Below, in pieces: positions 5,576-13,174 of a stretch of 25,071 nt of DNA. Origin of the DNA: MFAQ01 sp964429015 (GTDB lineage: Bacteria; Patescibacteriota; Microgenomatia; UBA1400; MFAQ01); assembly GCA_964429015.1 (NCBI GenBank), contig CAYSAM010000012.1, positions 1 through 25,071 of the forward strand, written 5' to 3'. Every line of letters starts with the position of its first letter. The first letter of the stretch is position 1. Both the position numbers and the translations under genes were made by a program. Below the pieces are notes generated by a model. It saw nothing but the letters and a program-made list of their open reading frames with translations. It did no database searches and was not told the origin of the DNA.

Positions 5576-5576
5576 A
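5565..5576 (-). repeat. Right arm of a 12-bp inverted repeat flanking the 150-aa gene
   Basis: AGTTGGGACAAA on the plus strand is the exact reverse complement of 5066-5077. It overlaps the candidate -35 box of the enclosed gene. Confidence 0.55.
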
Positions 5577-5628
5577 ATACTTTTGGTGGGAGGGAGGGAA
5601 AAACAGAAGGTTTGGTTTTTAGAAAGAT

Positions 5629-6399
5629 TCATGCAGCTCTATCTTCAAAGAAATTCTTGATGCTGTCTAGGTAGTTTTTGAGTTCTTTTGGTAAGCTTGT
5701 GTAATTTTTTAGTTTAAGAAGGATGTTAATTCCGTTGTTTGCTCCAATAAACTTTTTGCCTGGAAAGTAGTATGTGGGGTTTGATATTGCTTCATTCCGC
5801 ATTTTTATCAGGATTTTTTGCTTGTGGTAATTATGTCCACTAAACAAAACCTCTTCTGGTTGGTTTTTAAATATTGAGGCAAACTTGAGGCACTTATCTT
5901 CTACTCCTACCATGAACTCGTCATCATCGCCAACGTTAGAAATATCTATATTATTGTTTTCTGAAATTAACGCAAAGTTCTCAATCTCCGCAACTGGTAA
6001 AAATGAAACTTTATATTTTGAAGATATTTTTGACCATTTATTCTCTCTACTTTTTGTTACTGCTTCAACTTGTTCAACTGTTAGCCCGTCCCTATCATAT
6101 TGTCTGAAAATTATTGGTTTGTAGGCCGGGTGCGATTTTTGCGTATGTCTGATCGAAATTTCTACTTCGTCATTGTCACATCCACCAGAATGGTCAATGA
6201 TAATATCTGGTGGTAAGTTTGCCAGTCTGAAAAAATGCCTCCACAAATCTACTGTTTTGTGTTTTGTGTCTTCACATATAAAAATTTTTCTAGGTGATGT
6301 TGTTGTATTCTGGACATACTCTTTGTATCTTTCATCGGTTTGATTGTCTTGTGGGTTGTAGATATTAGCTTTTGCTGATACTGTTTGCGTCGTCGCCAT
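5629..6399 (-). CDS. TOPRIM-like (DUF4435/OLD-type) protein
   Basis: The 256-residue protein shows the order of acidic motifs of TOPRIM domains: RKIFICEDTKHKTVDLW (Glu43), a glycine turn HSGGCD (70-75), FRQYDRDG (Asp102 and Asp104) and FLPVAEIENFAL (Glu138 and Glu140). The late EIENF motif is like that in the TOPRIM parts of OLD-family and DUF4435 proteins of phage-defence loci. These Glu/Asp residues bind metal for nucleic-acid cleavage in active members. The rest is helical and unassigned. ATG 6399 follows the strongest Shine-Dalgarno of the window (AAAGGAGGT, 6402-6410). The gene begins 35 bases inside the end of the 983-residue gene, so translation is probably coupled and the two products probably act together. 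No clear terminator is seen in 5577-5628. The nuclease role is inferred. Confidence 0.6.
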   Translation of the reverse strand: MATTQTVSAKANIYNPQDNQTDERYKEYVQNTTTSPRKIFICEDTKHKTVDLWRHFFRLANLPPDIIIDHSGGCDNDEVEISIRHTQKSHPAYKPIIFRQYDRDGLTVEQVEAVTKSRENKWSKISSKYKVSFLPVAEIENFALISENNNIDISNVGDDDEFMVGVEDKCLKFASIFKNQPEEVLFSGHNYHKQKILIKMRNEAISNPTYYFPGKKFIGANNGINILLKLKNYTSLPKELKNYLDSIKNFFEDRAA

Positions 6400-9316
6400 A
6401 TACCTCCTTTCTGGTCAGGAAGGAGACCTTGAGGAGAGGTAGCTGGTAATTCCAGTAGAGGGAAGACTTGCCGACGGTTTTTTCGAGTTGCTCTAGTAGC
6501 CCGTAGTTTTTGGGTGAGGCAAGATTAGTTAGATGCATTTCGATATTACGGTTAACGTATCTAACATATCCTTCGTACTCTGGGTTTGTGACATATTGGA
6601 GCGAGTCTTCTAGAAGATCAAAGAACTGACTGGCAAGCTTGGGATCTTTGCTATCCATGAGTGCTTTTGGTAGTTGGAAATTACTGTATTCACTTTCTAC
6701 GCTGTCTAGTGAGTAAGCAACTCCGGTTGTTCTAATCCGTTTTGGTACTGCGAGATTCTTAATTTGCTCGAATCGCTTTGCAATCGCCCTTTTGTCGTTG
6801 TAAATAGAAATTAGTGAGCTGATAGCGGCAGCTGCTTTTGCGTCTATTCCCTTTCCTATTTCTTCTAGTTTTTTTTTGAGGCTTGAGTCATTTTTAGTTG
6901 CAAAAAGAGGTAATGCCTCAATGGTGGATATTTGAACCCAGTCGTCGATTTTGAGATCGTTTAGAAATGATTCAAGAGCCATTTTGGGTGAGATTATTTC
7001 TGACCCTCTTTCTTTAAGATCTTTGACAAAGCGGATGTAGCTTTCGGGGTTTAAGTAACGTCGGTCGTTTTTTTTGTTTAGAAAAATTTTGTTTAGCTGT
7101 GCAAGTTCTTCTTCTGTGGCTGTGCCGATGATTTCGGAGATGGTGGCGAGATCGTCGGAGTACGCAAAGGGAACAAACTGAATAAGTTTTTGGCGATATA
7201 CAGTGAAGTCGAAGTTTGGCTCTAGATCTTTAACCACCCTGACCATGTCGCCATAGAATGATGCTTGTTGGGACCAGTTGAAACTTTTTCCACCTGTATT
7301 AAAGTTTATTTTGAGATGAAAATTGGTTGGGTCGATGAGTTTTAGCCCTTTCTTGCAAGCTAGATACCAAAGATGTTCAAGGTCTTCATTGGACAATGAC
7401 CCCTCTATCTCATTTTTGGTCTGGAGGTAATATTCGAAAAGGTCTGTCATGTAGACTTCTTTGTTGCCAGGTTCAGGATAGAGTTTCTTGTAGAACTCTT
7501 CGAGGTGAGTATTTTTAGTGGATACTTGTTCTAGTTCTCTCTTTGGTTGTTTACCCCACTTTAGTTCTGAAAGTGTTTCTCTTTGTGTTTGGTCTTTGAT
7601 GTTTCTGATAAATGAACCGATGTGTTCCCCTGCTTGGTCCTTAATTTTTTGGTATATGTCTAAGAAGTTGTTTTTTGTTACTGAATGGGCTAGAAGTGCG
7701 ATAAAGTTAGTGAATTGGCGGCTTGGCAGTTCCTCTGGTAAATCATTTAGTAAGTAGTCTGAGAGTTCTGTGTTGATCTCTAGAGATCTTTGGATTAGGA
7801 AGTCTACAAACTTTGATCTATTAAATTCTGGGTAAAAGTTCTCTAAATTTGAGACTTGATAGATAATTTTCCTTGTTAAGGATACGAACTCTACTGAGTT
7901 CGTTTTGGATAGCTTAGAGAGACTATCAAAAAGAGGGTTCGAACTCTCGTATTTTGTATCTAAAAAGATGTTTTCTCCATCTATGATGTTGTTTAGGTGT
8001 TTGTTGTTTGTGGATACTTTTTCTAGTAAGTAGATAAGTCCGTCTGCCGATGTAATTTGTTTAAGTCCTTGCCAAGCGTGAACTTTGGTTTGTGTTTCAC
8101 CTACTGAGTTAAGGGCAGCGTCTATGGATTGCTGGTCATTTGGTGCTGTGTTGTAGCAGAAGCGAAGAAAAGCTTCAGCAACAAGCTGATCTTTGGTATT
8201 CTTACTAAGATCTTTAAAGTAGGGAGCTATTTCTGAGATTATAGATATATCACCAAAATTACTTAGAGCTGAAAGACTTTCTCTTTGAAGCACCCCGGAA
8301 GTAACTTTTTGTTTGGCGTATTTTATAAACTGATTCTTTAGGTCGTTGAGCGTGGCTGCCTCGGTGATTTTCTTCTTCTCGATTAACTCGCCAAGTATTG
8401 AGATCGAGTTGCAGGTGGTAATGATGTCGTTTAGTTCTGTTGGTTTTGGGTGGAGATCATTTAGTAGGGTTTTTAGTTGGCTATCTGTATAAAGATTGGC
8501 TATCCCCTCTTGTGCCCAGGGTGAGATCCAGCGGTTAGAATTTTTGGTTACATTGTAGATAAGGCTAAAAAGCCGATCTTTTCTGGGGTCGTTTTTATTT
8601 GGAAAGTTTACGCGAGAGAGATTTTCGGAAAAGTTCTGGTCAACAACTTCATTGTTCTCTTCCCCTATCTCTAAGAAAAAGTCGAGGGTTTGGTCGAATA
8701 GATCAGATTCGAGAAGAAATTGGGCGACTCCATACCAAGATTGGTTGAAGTAGGTTTGAGGTTTTTGGGTGGGAGTTTCAAGCTTAGACCACTCTTCGAA
8801 CTTGTCAATGTTTTCTGAATCGATAATACTTTGAGCGGTAAAAAACTCGGTGATGGTATGGTGGAAAGTTGCATAGAACTCACCTTTTTCGTCGGAATGC
8901 TTTTTGATGATTTTGTTTTCTAATAACCAGTTGGTAGTGAGTTTTGTACCACTAATTAGGTTGTTTAGCTCTTGTTCGGTAAATTCGTTTTTACACTGCC
9001 TTTCGCAATTTATAGAAAATTCTGTAAGCTCCTTATGATTTTTTATACCTTTGAAGATATATGTATACGTAGAAGTTCTGTTGGTGTTTGCTGGTGGAGT
9101 TTTTTCTAAATATTGTTTGAAGTGTGGGTAGATGTGTTCTAGAGCTATAAAGGCTGTTTCTCTGTCTTTGAACCAGAACTGAGTTAGGATGTCATCTAGA
9201 TCTTTTTCATCTTTAAAAATTTTTTCCCCGCTGGAGTTTTTGGCCTCAAGAAGTTCTGCTCTGATGGACCGGAGTGAGAAATAACCGTCTGGGGTAAATA
9301 GTTCTCTTGTTGGCAT
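6365..9316 (-). CDS. Large helical-repeat protein resembling the C-terminal part of a NACHT/STAND ATPase (983 aa)
   Basis: Residues 112-165 look like the winged-helix end of a NACHT module: FTEQELNNLI, WLLENKIIKK, then YATFHHTITEFFTAQSI (148-164), which matches the F.H.T..EFFAA motif that closes these ATPases. About 800 residues of leucine-rich helical pairs follow, as in HEAT-type solenoids that sense ligands in Avs/NACHT defence proteins. There is no P-loop: the only GKS (in NTGGKS) lacks the earlier glycine. The usual upstream ATPase core is absent, and the space before the gene holds a terminator and an unrelated gene. It is therefore either a truncated STAND protein or a solenoid that works without its own ATPase. 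The start ATG 9316 follows a 10-bp tandem duplication that also contains an out-of-frame ATG. It overlaps the TOPRIM gene by 35 bases. Confidence 0.7.
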   Translation of the reverse strand: MPTRELFTPDGYFSLRSIRAELLEAKNSSGEKIFKDEKDLDDILTQFWFKDRETAFIALEHIYPHFKQYLEKTPPANTNRTSTYTYIFKGIKNHKELTEFSINCERQCKNEFTEQELNNLISGTKLTTNWLLENKIIKKHSDEKGEFYATFHHTITEFFTAQSIIDSENIDKFEEWSKLETPTQKPQTYFNQSWYGVAQFLLESDLFDQTLDFFLEIGEENNEVVDQNFSENLSRVNFPNKNDPRKDRLFSLIYNVTKNSNRWISPWAQEGIANLYTDSQLKTLLNDLHPKPTELNDIITTCNSISILGELIEKKKITEAATLNDLKNQFIKYAKQKVTSGVLQRESLSALSNFGDISIISEIAPYFKDLSKNTKDQLVAEAFLRFCYNTAPNDQQSIDAALNSVGETQTKVHAWQGLKQITSADGLIYLLEKVSTNNKHLNNIIDGENIFLDTKYESSNPLFDSLSKLSKTNSVEFVSLTRKIIYQVSNLENFYPEFNRSKFVDFLIQRSLEINTELSDYLLNDLPEELPSRQFTNFIALLAHSVTKNNFLDIYQKIKDQAGEHIGSFIRNIKDQTQRETLSELKWGKQPKRELEQVSTKNTHLEEFYKKLYPEPGNKEVYMTDLFEYYLQTKNEIEGSLSNEDLEHLWYLACKKGLKLIDPTNFHLKINFNTGGKSFNWSQQASFYGDMVRVVKDLEPNFDFTVYRQKLIQFVPFAYSDDLATISEIIGTATEEELAQLNKIFLNKKNDRRYLNPESYIRFVKDLKERGSEIISPKMALESFLNDLKIDDWVQISTIEALPLFATKNDSSLKKKLEEIGKGIDAKAAAAISSLISIYNDKRAIAKRFEQIKNLAVPKRIRTTGVAYSLDSVESEYSNFQLPKALMDSKDPKLASQFFDLLEDSLQYVTNPEYEGYVRYVNRNIEMHLTNLASPKNYGLLEQLEKTVGKSSLYWNYQLPLLKVSFLTRKEVYGDDANSISKS

Positions 9317-9326
9317 TTGTTGGCAT
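9307..9326. repeat. 10-bp tandem duplication at the start of the 983-aa gene
   Basis: TTGTTGGCAT occurs twice in tandem (minus strand ATGCCAACAA twice). Each copy brings an ATG. The two ATGs are in different frames and only the one at 9316 opens the long frame. Confidence 0.8.
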
Positions 9327-9327
9327 A

Positions 9328-9356
9328 ATCGTAGAACACCAATTGTTTTCTTGCAA
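9328..9356 (-). promoter_or_regulatory. Candidate promoter of the 983-aa/TOPRIM pair
   Basis: On the minus strand TTGCAA (9351-9356), a 17-base spacer, then TACGAT (9328-9333). It lies directly after the terminator of the previous gene, so the pair forms its own unit. The leader before ATG 9316 would be only a few bases. Confidence 0.45.
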
Positions 9357-9366
9357 CTATATGCAT

Positions 9367-9391
9367 AAAAAACCCAGATTTAATATCTGGG
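9367..9391 (-). terminator. Rho-independent terminator of the 101-aa gene
   Basis: A perfect 7-bp stem CCCAGAT/ATCTGGG with a 5-base loop, followed on the minus strand by six U. It separates the 101-aa gene from the defence-like pair. Confidence 0.85.
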
Positions 9392-9399
9392 CTGTGGGA

Positions 9400-9705
9400 C
9401 TAATTGATCGTGATGATATCCTCGACTCGGATTGTGAGCTGGAGATTTTTGTCGAGTAGACGATTGGTTTTTTTGTTATCGTACGGCGCGAAAAGTATGT
9501 AGTAACAGGTTTCGCCTTGGCTTTCGTCGAAGGTAAGAGTGTCGGGGACTGTAGCTACTTTACCCCTTAATGCAGTTTCTCCGCCATAATCAAAACTGAC
9601 CCATTCAGATTTTTTTGGCAAGTACAACGTAACGTCTTGCTGGGTTTCTTGGAGTGCTCTGAGAGCGGTAAGTAAAACTTCAAGTGACATTCGTATATTC
9701 TTCAA
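9400..9705 (-). CDS. Hypothetical protein (101 aa)
   Basis: A small soluble protein. It has an N-terminal helix (SLEVLLTALRALQETQQD, about 7-24), then strands including VTLYLPKKSEWVSFDYGG, KVATVPDTLTF, TCYYILFAPYD and LQLTIRVEDIITIN. It looks like an alpha helix followed by a small beta barrel. No family is recognised. The TTG at 9705 is preferred over ATG 9690 because AGGAGG (9712-9717) lies six bases upstream of the TTG. It is a single gene followed by a strong terminator, and lies 31 bases after the phosphatase gene on the same strand. Confidence 0.72.
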   Translation of the reverse strand: MKNIRMSLEVLLTALRALQETQQDVTLYLPKKSEWVSFDYGGETALRGKVATVPDTLTFDESQGETCYYILFAPYDNKKTNRLLDKNLQLTIRVEDIITIN

Positions 9706-9736
9706 GCTACGCCTCCTGTTTTTTAAGGTAAGTCGA

Positions 9737-10075
9737 TTATATCAACCTAGAAGGGGCTGTGACTATTGGCTCGATTTTTTCAGTGAGGATTTGGACTAGT
9801 TCTGGGTCCATATACTGGTAGTCATCGGGAATATCGAGGTTTACCGATTTAGGTAAAGTTTGGTTGGGAAAAAGTTTTTTGATTCTTTCGAGGTGGTCTT
9901 TTTCCATATAAAGTAACAAGTCTGCCCAGATAAGATCCTTTTGAGAAATTTGGTGTGGTGAATTTGCACCAAGTCCGGCCGAATGGACAATAACTCGTGG
10001 ATCTCTACGATATATATTCTCGGCAGTCGGACTGCGCCACTTGTTTTGAGAACAGACTACTAAAATGTTTTTCAT
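9737..10075 (-). CDS. Predicted small protein-tyrosine phosphatase (LMW-PTP-like)
   Basis: The 112-residue protein begins NILVVCSQNKWRSPTAE, which contains the CX5R(S/T) phosphatase loop (Cys8 nucleophile, Arg14) and the SPTAE helix start of low-molecular-weight phosphatases. HSAGLGANSPHQIS (31-44) matches the family's next block. The C-terminal LDIPDDYQYMDPELVQIL (about 80-97) is typical of the short predicted tyrosine phosphatase group (COG4551 type), which is about 110 residues, rather than the 150-residue Wzb/Etp type. The substrate is unknown. There is no Shine-Dalgarno; a TAGAAT box lies six bases before the ATG. The gene is divergent from the MFS gene, with only a short shared promoter region. 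Confidence 0.82.
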   Translation of the reverse strand: MKNILVVCSQNKWRSPTAENIYRRDPRVIVHSAGLGANSPHQISQKDLIWADLLLYMEKDHLERIKKLFPNQTLPKSVNLDIPDDYQYMDPELVQILTEKIEPIVTAPSRLI

Positions 10076-10081
10076 ATTGTT

Positions 10082-10087
10082 ATTCTA
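10082..10087 (-). promoter_or_regulatory. -10 box of a predicted leaderless promoter
   Basis: On the minus strand TAGAAT lies exactly six bases (AACAAT) before the ATG at 10075. Confidence 0.5.
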
Positions 10088-10106
10088 GTGTAATACATTA
10101 TCAGAG

Positions 10107-10112
10107 TATAAT
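10107..10112 (+). promoter_or_regulatory. -10 box of a predicted leaderless promoter
   Basis: A perfect TATAAT lies exactly six bases before the GTG at 10119. It is divergent from the box at 10082-10087, 19 bases away. Confidence 0.6.
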
Positions 10113-10118
10113 TTGAGG

Positions 10119-11276
10119 GTGAGTTTAAGTCGCAATATCAAACTATTTCAGTGGCATGAGTTCTTTGTGAACTTTGTTCTTTGGGCGCCTCTTGCCATTA
10201 TCTATTTTTCCAAAGTAACTGGATCGTATGCTTTGGGGCTTAGTATTTTTTCGGTGGTCCAGATAACTGCGGCATTGTTTGAGTTGCCCACTGGAATTTT
10301 GTCTGACTTTGTTGGCAGAAGAAAAACAATGATTTTTGGGGCAATATCTTATGTATTTGCTTTTGTTTTGTATGCTGTTGGTCAGTTTTACTGGGTTTTA
10401 ATATTGGGTGCAATACTTGAGGGGCTGGCGAGATCTTTTTATAGCGGAAACAATGAAGCACTTCTGTACGATACTTTGAAAGAAGAGAAAAAGACAGAAG
10501 AGCTTGCGAGTGTAATGGGAAAGATAGGATCAATGAGTCAGTGGGGTTTGGCGGTGTCTGGATTGCTTGGGGGCTTTGTTGCCAGTTGGTCGTTGAGTCT
10601 TGTGATGTGGCTTGCAGTGGTGCCACAATTAATATGTTTGGTTTTGGCCTGGATAATTCAGGATGGAGGAAAAGTAAAAAATGAAGATGGCAACATATAT
10701 GCTCACTTGAAAGAGTCGGTAAGCAATTTTTTGAAGAATGAGAGATTGAGATTGTTGAGTTTGTCTGACATTCTTAGTTTTGGTATGGGTGAGTCAATGT
10801 TTCAGTTTCGTTCTGCTTTTGTAGCTAGTCTGTGGCCTATTTGGGCTATAGGTATTGCTCAGGTATTGTCTAACATTGGTGCAGCTATTAGTTTTCGTTT
10901 TGCGGGAGCTTGGATAAAAAAATATAAGGCGATTGTTTGGCTTTTGGTCGGAGGAATTTATTCGCGAGTTGCTTATTTGGTTGGCTTACTTTTTCCTACT
11001 TTACTCTCCCCTGCCCTAATGGCGTCTACTTCGCTGTTTTTTGGTGTGGGAATAGTGGCAAAAAGTTCGTTGTTACAAAAGGAGTTTAGTGATAAACAAA
11101 GGGCAACCATGGGATCTCTGAATTCTTTTGCTGGAAGTATTTTCTTTGCTTTGTTTGCAGTATGTCTTGGTCTACTTGCTGACTTGAGTACTCCGAGAAT
11201 TGCGATGATTGTAGTAACACTTTTGCAATTTGTGACTGTTTGGATTCAGTGGAAGTTATTTAAGAAAGGGATGTAA
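10119..11276 (+). CDS. MFS transporter
   Basis: A 385-residue protein with about 12 hydrophobic helices. The loop between helices 2 and 3 reads GILSDFVGRRKTMIFG (about 67-82), the G...D..GRR signature of the major facilitator superfamily. A central cytoplasmic loop (QDGGKVKNEDGNIYAHLKESVSNFLKNERLR) joins the two halves. NEALLYDTL (about 112-120) recalls the group of small-molecule efflux proteins with ALYDSL-like motifs; the substrate is unknown. GTG 10119 is chosen over TTG 10113 because TATAAT ends six bases before the GTG. It converges with the M48 gene; the hairpin between them has its U-run on the other strand. Confidence 0.85.
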   Translation: MSLSRNIKLFQWHEFFVNFVLWAPLAIIYFSKVTGSYALGLSIFSVVQITAALFELPTGILSDFVGRRKTMIFGAISYVFAFVLYAVGQFYWVLILGAILEGLARSFYSGNNEALLYDTLKEEKKTEELASVMGKIGSMSQWGLAVSGLLGGFVASWSLSLVMWLAVVPQLICLVLAWIIQDGGKVKNEDGNIYAHLKESVSNFLKNERLRLLSLSDILSFGMGESMFQFRSAFVASLWPIWAIGIAQVLSNIGAAISFRFAGAWIKKYKAIVWLLVGGIYSRVAYLVGLLFPTLLSPALMASTSLFFGVGIVAKSSLLQKEFSDKQRATMGSLNSFAGSIFFALFAVCLGLLADLSTPRIAMIVVTLLQFVTVWIQWKLFKKGM

Positions 11277-11301
11277 AAAAACACCTCGGCTAGCGAGGTG
11301 T
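11275..11301 (-). terminator. Terminator of the M48 peptidase gene
   Basis: A perfect 8-bp stem ACACCTCG/CGAGGTGT with a 5-base loop (11281-11301), followed on the minus strand by seven U. The U-run overlaps the MFS stop codon TAA (11274-11276) on the other strand. Confidence 0.85.
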
Positions 11302-11307
11302 GGATAC

Positions 11308-11976
11308 TTATTTGTTTTTAAGGCGATAGCTGATTTCGGCTTTGGCCATTTTGATTCGGTTGGCAAAGGGGTTGCCGCGATAGAAAAGAATGTCGAGAAG
11401 CTTGTTTCTTGGTGGGCTGTAGGCCTGTTGAAATTTTTGGGTCGCAGTGATCATACTCTTTGGGTTGCCAGTTCTTTTTAGAGCATAACTGTCGGCTTGG
11501 TACTCGTATTGGCGAGCAACCTGAATCATAAGTATGCCAAAGGCGAAACTAAGAAACGTAGAAGCAAGCAGTCCAAGGTTGTAGTAAGAAATAGTTGTGG
11601 CTCCGGCAACTAAGATAATGATCCCCACAATGACTTCTTTGAGATTGTGATGGAGTAAAAAGTGGCCCATTTCATGGAGCAAAACATATTCTGTTTCGTC
11701 TTCGTTGAATTCTTGATGGAGTTTTTGAGACAAAATTAGGTGGGGTTTAAATATCCCAGACATCATACCGAAGGGTCTGTTGCTGTTTATGATATAAATG
11801 GTTTTGAGGTTATAACCTGTTTTAGTTTTTACCATGTTGAGGAGTTTTTTGTCGCCAAGTATTGTAGTCGACTTTTTGTTTGGGGTGAGGCTGGTAAGTA
11901 GGAGTTTAATTTGAAGCCAAAGACATACAGATGGAAAAGTGACAACAAAAATAAGAATGTTAAGGTAGTTGGGCAT
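11308..11976 (-). CDS. M48/M56-type membrane zinc metallopeptidase
   Basis: A 222-residue protein with an N-terminal membrane segment (about 5-27). GIFKPHLILS (74-83) is followed by the zinc site VLLHEMGHFLLHH (His101, Glu102, His105), then a hydrophobic pair (114-154) and QYEYQADSYAL (157-166), where Glu158 is the third zinc ligand. This is the HtpX/BlaR1-like order: a membrane-bound protease with the active site in the cytoplasm, in quality control or signalling. It is shorter than HtpX (about 290), with the front membrane hairpin reduced to one helix. The start ATG 11976 is preceded by AAGGAA and, 39 bases upstream, a TATAAT (12016-12021, minus strand). It ends at a strong terminator. Confidence 0.85.
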   Translation of the reverse strand: MPNYLNILIFVVTFPSVCLWLQIKLLLTSLTPNKKSTTILGDKKLLNMVKTKTGYNLKTIYIINSNRPFGMMSGIFKPHLILSQKLHQEFNEDETEYVLLHEMGHFLLHHNLKEVIVGIIILVAGATTISYYNLGLLASTFLSFAFGILMIQVARQYEYQADSYALKRTGNPKSMITATQKFQQAYSPPRNKLLDILFYRGNPFANRIKMAKAEISYRLKNK

Positions 11977-12015
11977 TTGGTTTCCTTTTGTTGAGAATAA
12001 GACTTGTTGTTGGTG

Positions 12016-12021
12016 ATTATA
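12016..12021 (-). promoter_or_regulatory. -10 box for the M48 peptidase gene
   Basis: A perfect TATAAT on the minus strand, 39 bases before ATG 11976, leaving room for a leader with the AAGGAA ribosome site. Confidence 0.4.
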
Positions 12022-12031
12022 TAATGGTTGG

Positions 12032-12037
12032 TATAAT
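12032..12037 (+). promoter_or_regulatory. -10 box of a predicted leaderless promoter
   Basis: A perfect TATAAT lies exactly six bases (AGCGCG) before the ATG at 12044; TTGGTG at 12010-12015 (16-base spacer) is a possible -35. Confidence 0.6.
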
Positions 12038-12043
12038 AGCGCG

Positions 12044-12892
12044 ATGAGCTATGAGTTAACAGAGAAAAGTGATTTGAAGTTTCCCGAGGAGATGTACTTT
12101 AGGGAAACCGGTGTTTGCCGGTTTTCTTTACTGGACGGAACGGAGATTGTGGGAGTATCTGGAAATACATGGGAGGAATACTCTGATTTATTAAAGTCTG
12201 TATCCCCTACTGACAGGTTTGTGGCTAGCCCAGAGCTAATTACTTCTGCTGGAATGAGTTTTGATGAGATGGCAGAGAACACTAATTTGATTAATCAGAG
12301 GATTGAGGAATTAGTTAATTTTTCCACTGACTTTAAAGAGACGGTTTTTGTATTAGGCACTCCCCTGTTTGTAAATGAAAGACCTAGAAACTCTGTTTTG
12401 GTTATTAAAGCAGGTGAAATTGTCGGTGTTACAAATAAGAGATTCAGTGCCACAGATGAGGAAAACCAATTCTTTGAAATGATTCCGGAGGAGTCTCCCC
12501 TATTACTTCCCAATACGAATACAGCGATAGTTATTTGTTCAGATTTGGTTTTGGCAAGTATGTATGCTGGGTATACTGAGGACATAATAAGAGAAATTCT
12601 ACGATTGTCTGGTAAGGAAGATTTGATAGGAAGAGGTATGAAAGTGATACCAAATGGAGCAGATAGTATCTTGCTTGTTTCCTGTTGGAGTGTGGGCGGA
12701 AGATTTGTTGCTGAGGGGCAAGCAGATGAGTATTACAGAAACCAACTGAGAAATATAACTTGGAGGTTGATGAGAGAGACACCAGTAAAAGAAATGGTAA
12801 TAATTGACAGAGTGCCGACAAATTTACCAGATGAGGTAATGAGATTGACTCCGACGAGACCGTATAATGGGGTGCTTAAAAAGCGAAATTGA
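12044..12892 (+). CDS. Nitrilase-superfamily (carbon-nitrogen hydrolase) protein
   Basis: The 282-residue protein keeps the Glu-Lys-Cys triad of the nitrilase fold in the right order: VASPELITSAG (Glu64), VTNKRFSATDEENQFF (Lys132) and TAIVICSDLVL (Cys165). Between them it has VFVLGTPLFVNERPRNSVLVIKAGEIVG (101-128), the strand pair that precedes the catalytic Lys in this family. The enzyme class cleaves or transfers non-peptide C-N bonds (amides, nitriles, carbamoyl groups); the substrate is not readable. The first 40 residues are atypical. The sequence is diverged overall, so activity is likely but not certain. The stop is TGA, so UGA is not recoded. It lies just upstream of two small membrane proteins, which have their own leaderless promoter. 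Confidence 0.72.
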   Translation: MSYELTEKSDLKFPEEMYFRETGVCRFSLLDGTEIVGVSGNTWEEYSDLLKSVSPTDRFVASPELITSAGMSFDEMAENTNLINQRIEELVNFSTDFKETVFVLGTPLFVNERPRNSVLVIKAGEIVGVTNKRFSATDEENQFFEMIPEESPLLLPNTNTAIVICSDLVLASMYAGYTEDIIREILRLSGKEDLIGRGMKVIPNGADSILLVSCWSVGGRFVAEGQADEYYRNQLRNITWRLMRETPVKEMVIIDRVPTNLPDEVMRLTPTRPYNGVLKKRN

Positions 12893-12901
12893 CTTTGAGA
12901 G

Positions 12902-12907
12902 TATAAT
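12902..12907 (+). promoter_or_regulatory. -10 box of a predicted leaderless promoter
   Basis: A perfect TATAAT lies exactly six bases (TTGGAT) before the ATG at 12914. Confidence 0.6.
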
Positions 12908-12913
12908 TTGGAT

Positions 12914-13174
12914 ATGTTAACTATAAGTATAGGCAAAAAGGGTTTGGAAAAGTTGACAGCATCACTTGCTGTGGTTCTGCTTACTATTATGGTTTTTGTG
13001 GTGACCCTGGCCATGTCGAACACAGTGTTTAAGTGGGATTTGTTTCCACCAGAGATAGAAAAGATGGGTAGTGTTTTTATGGTAGCTTCTTTTTTGATTA
13101 TATTTTCTTCGGTGATTATTAATATTATGGTTAATATTGGCCGAATAGCTGACAAACTAGATGAAAGAAAATAA
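12914..13174 (+). CDS. Small membrane protein, two helices (86 aa)
   Basis: Hydrophobic segments lie at about 14-34 (LTASLAVVLLTIMVFVVTLAM) and 51-73 (MGSVFMVASFLIIFSSVIINIMV), with a basic N-terminus and a charged C-terminal tail (RIADKLDERK). This suggests both ends face the cytoplasm. No family is recognised. ATG 12914 is chosen over the in-frame TTG 12908 because of the -10 box spacing. It overlaps the next gene by 14 bases, so the two are probably coupled and form a membrane pair. Confidence 0.75.
   Translation: MLTISIGKKGLEKLTASLAVVLLTIMVFVVTLAMSNTVFKWDLFPPEIEKMGSVFMVASFLIIFSSVIINIMVNIGRIADKLDERK

Noticed and set aside
6365..9316. Walker A motif in the 983-aa protein (NTGGKS)
   Set aside because: The first glycine of GxxxxGK(S/T) is absent, and no Walker B follows at the expected distance.
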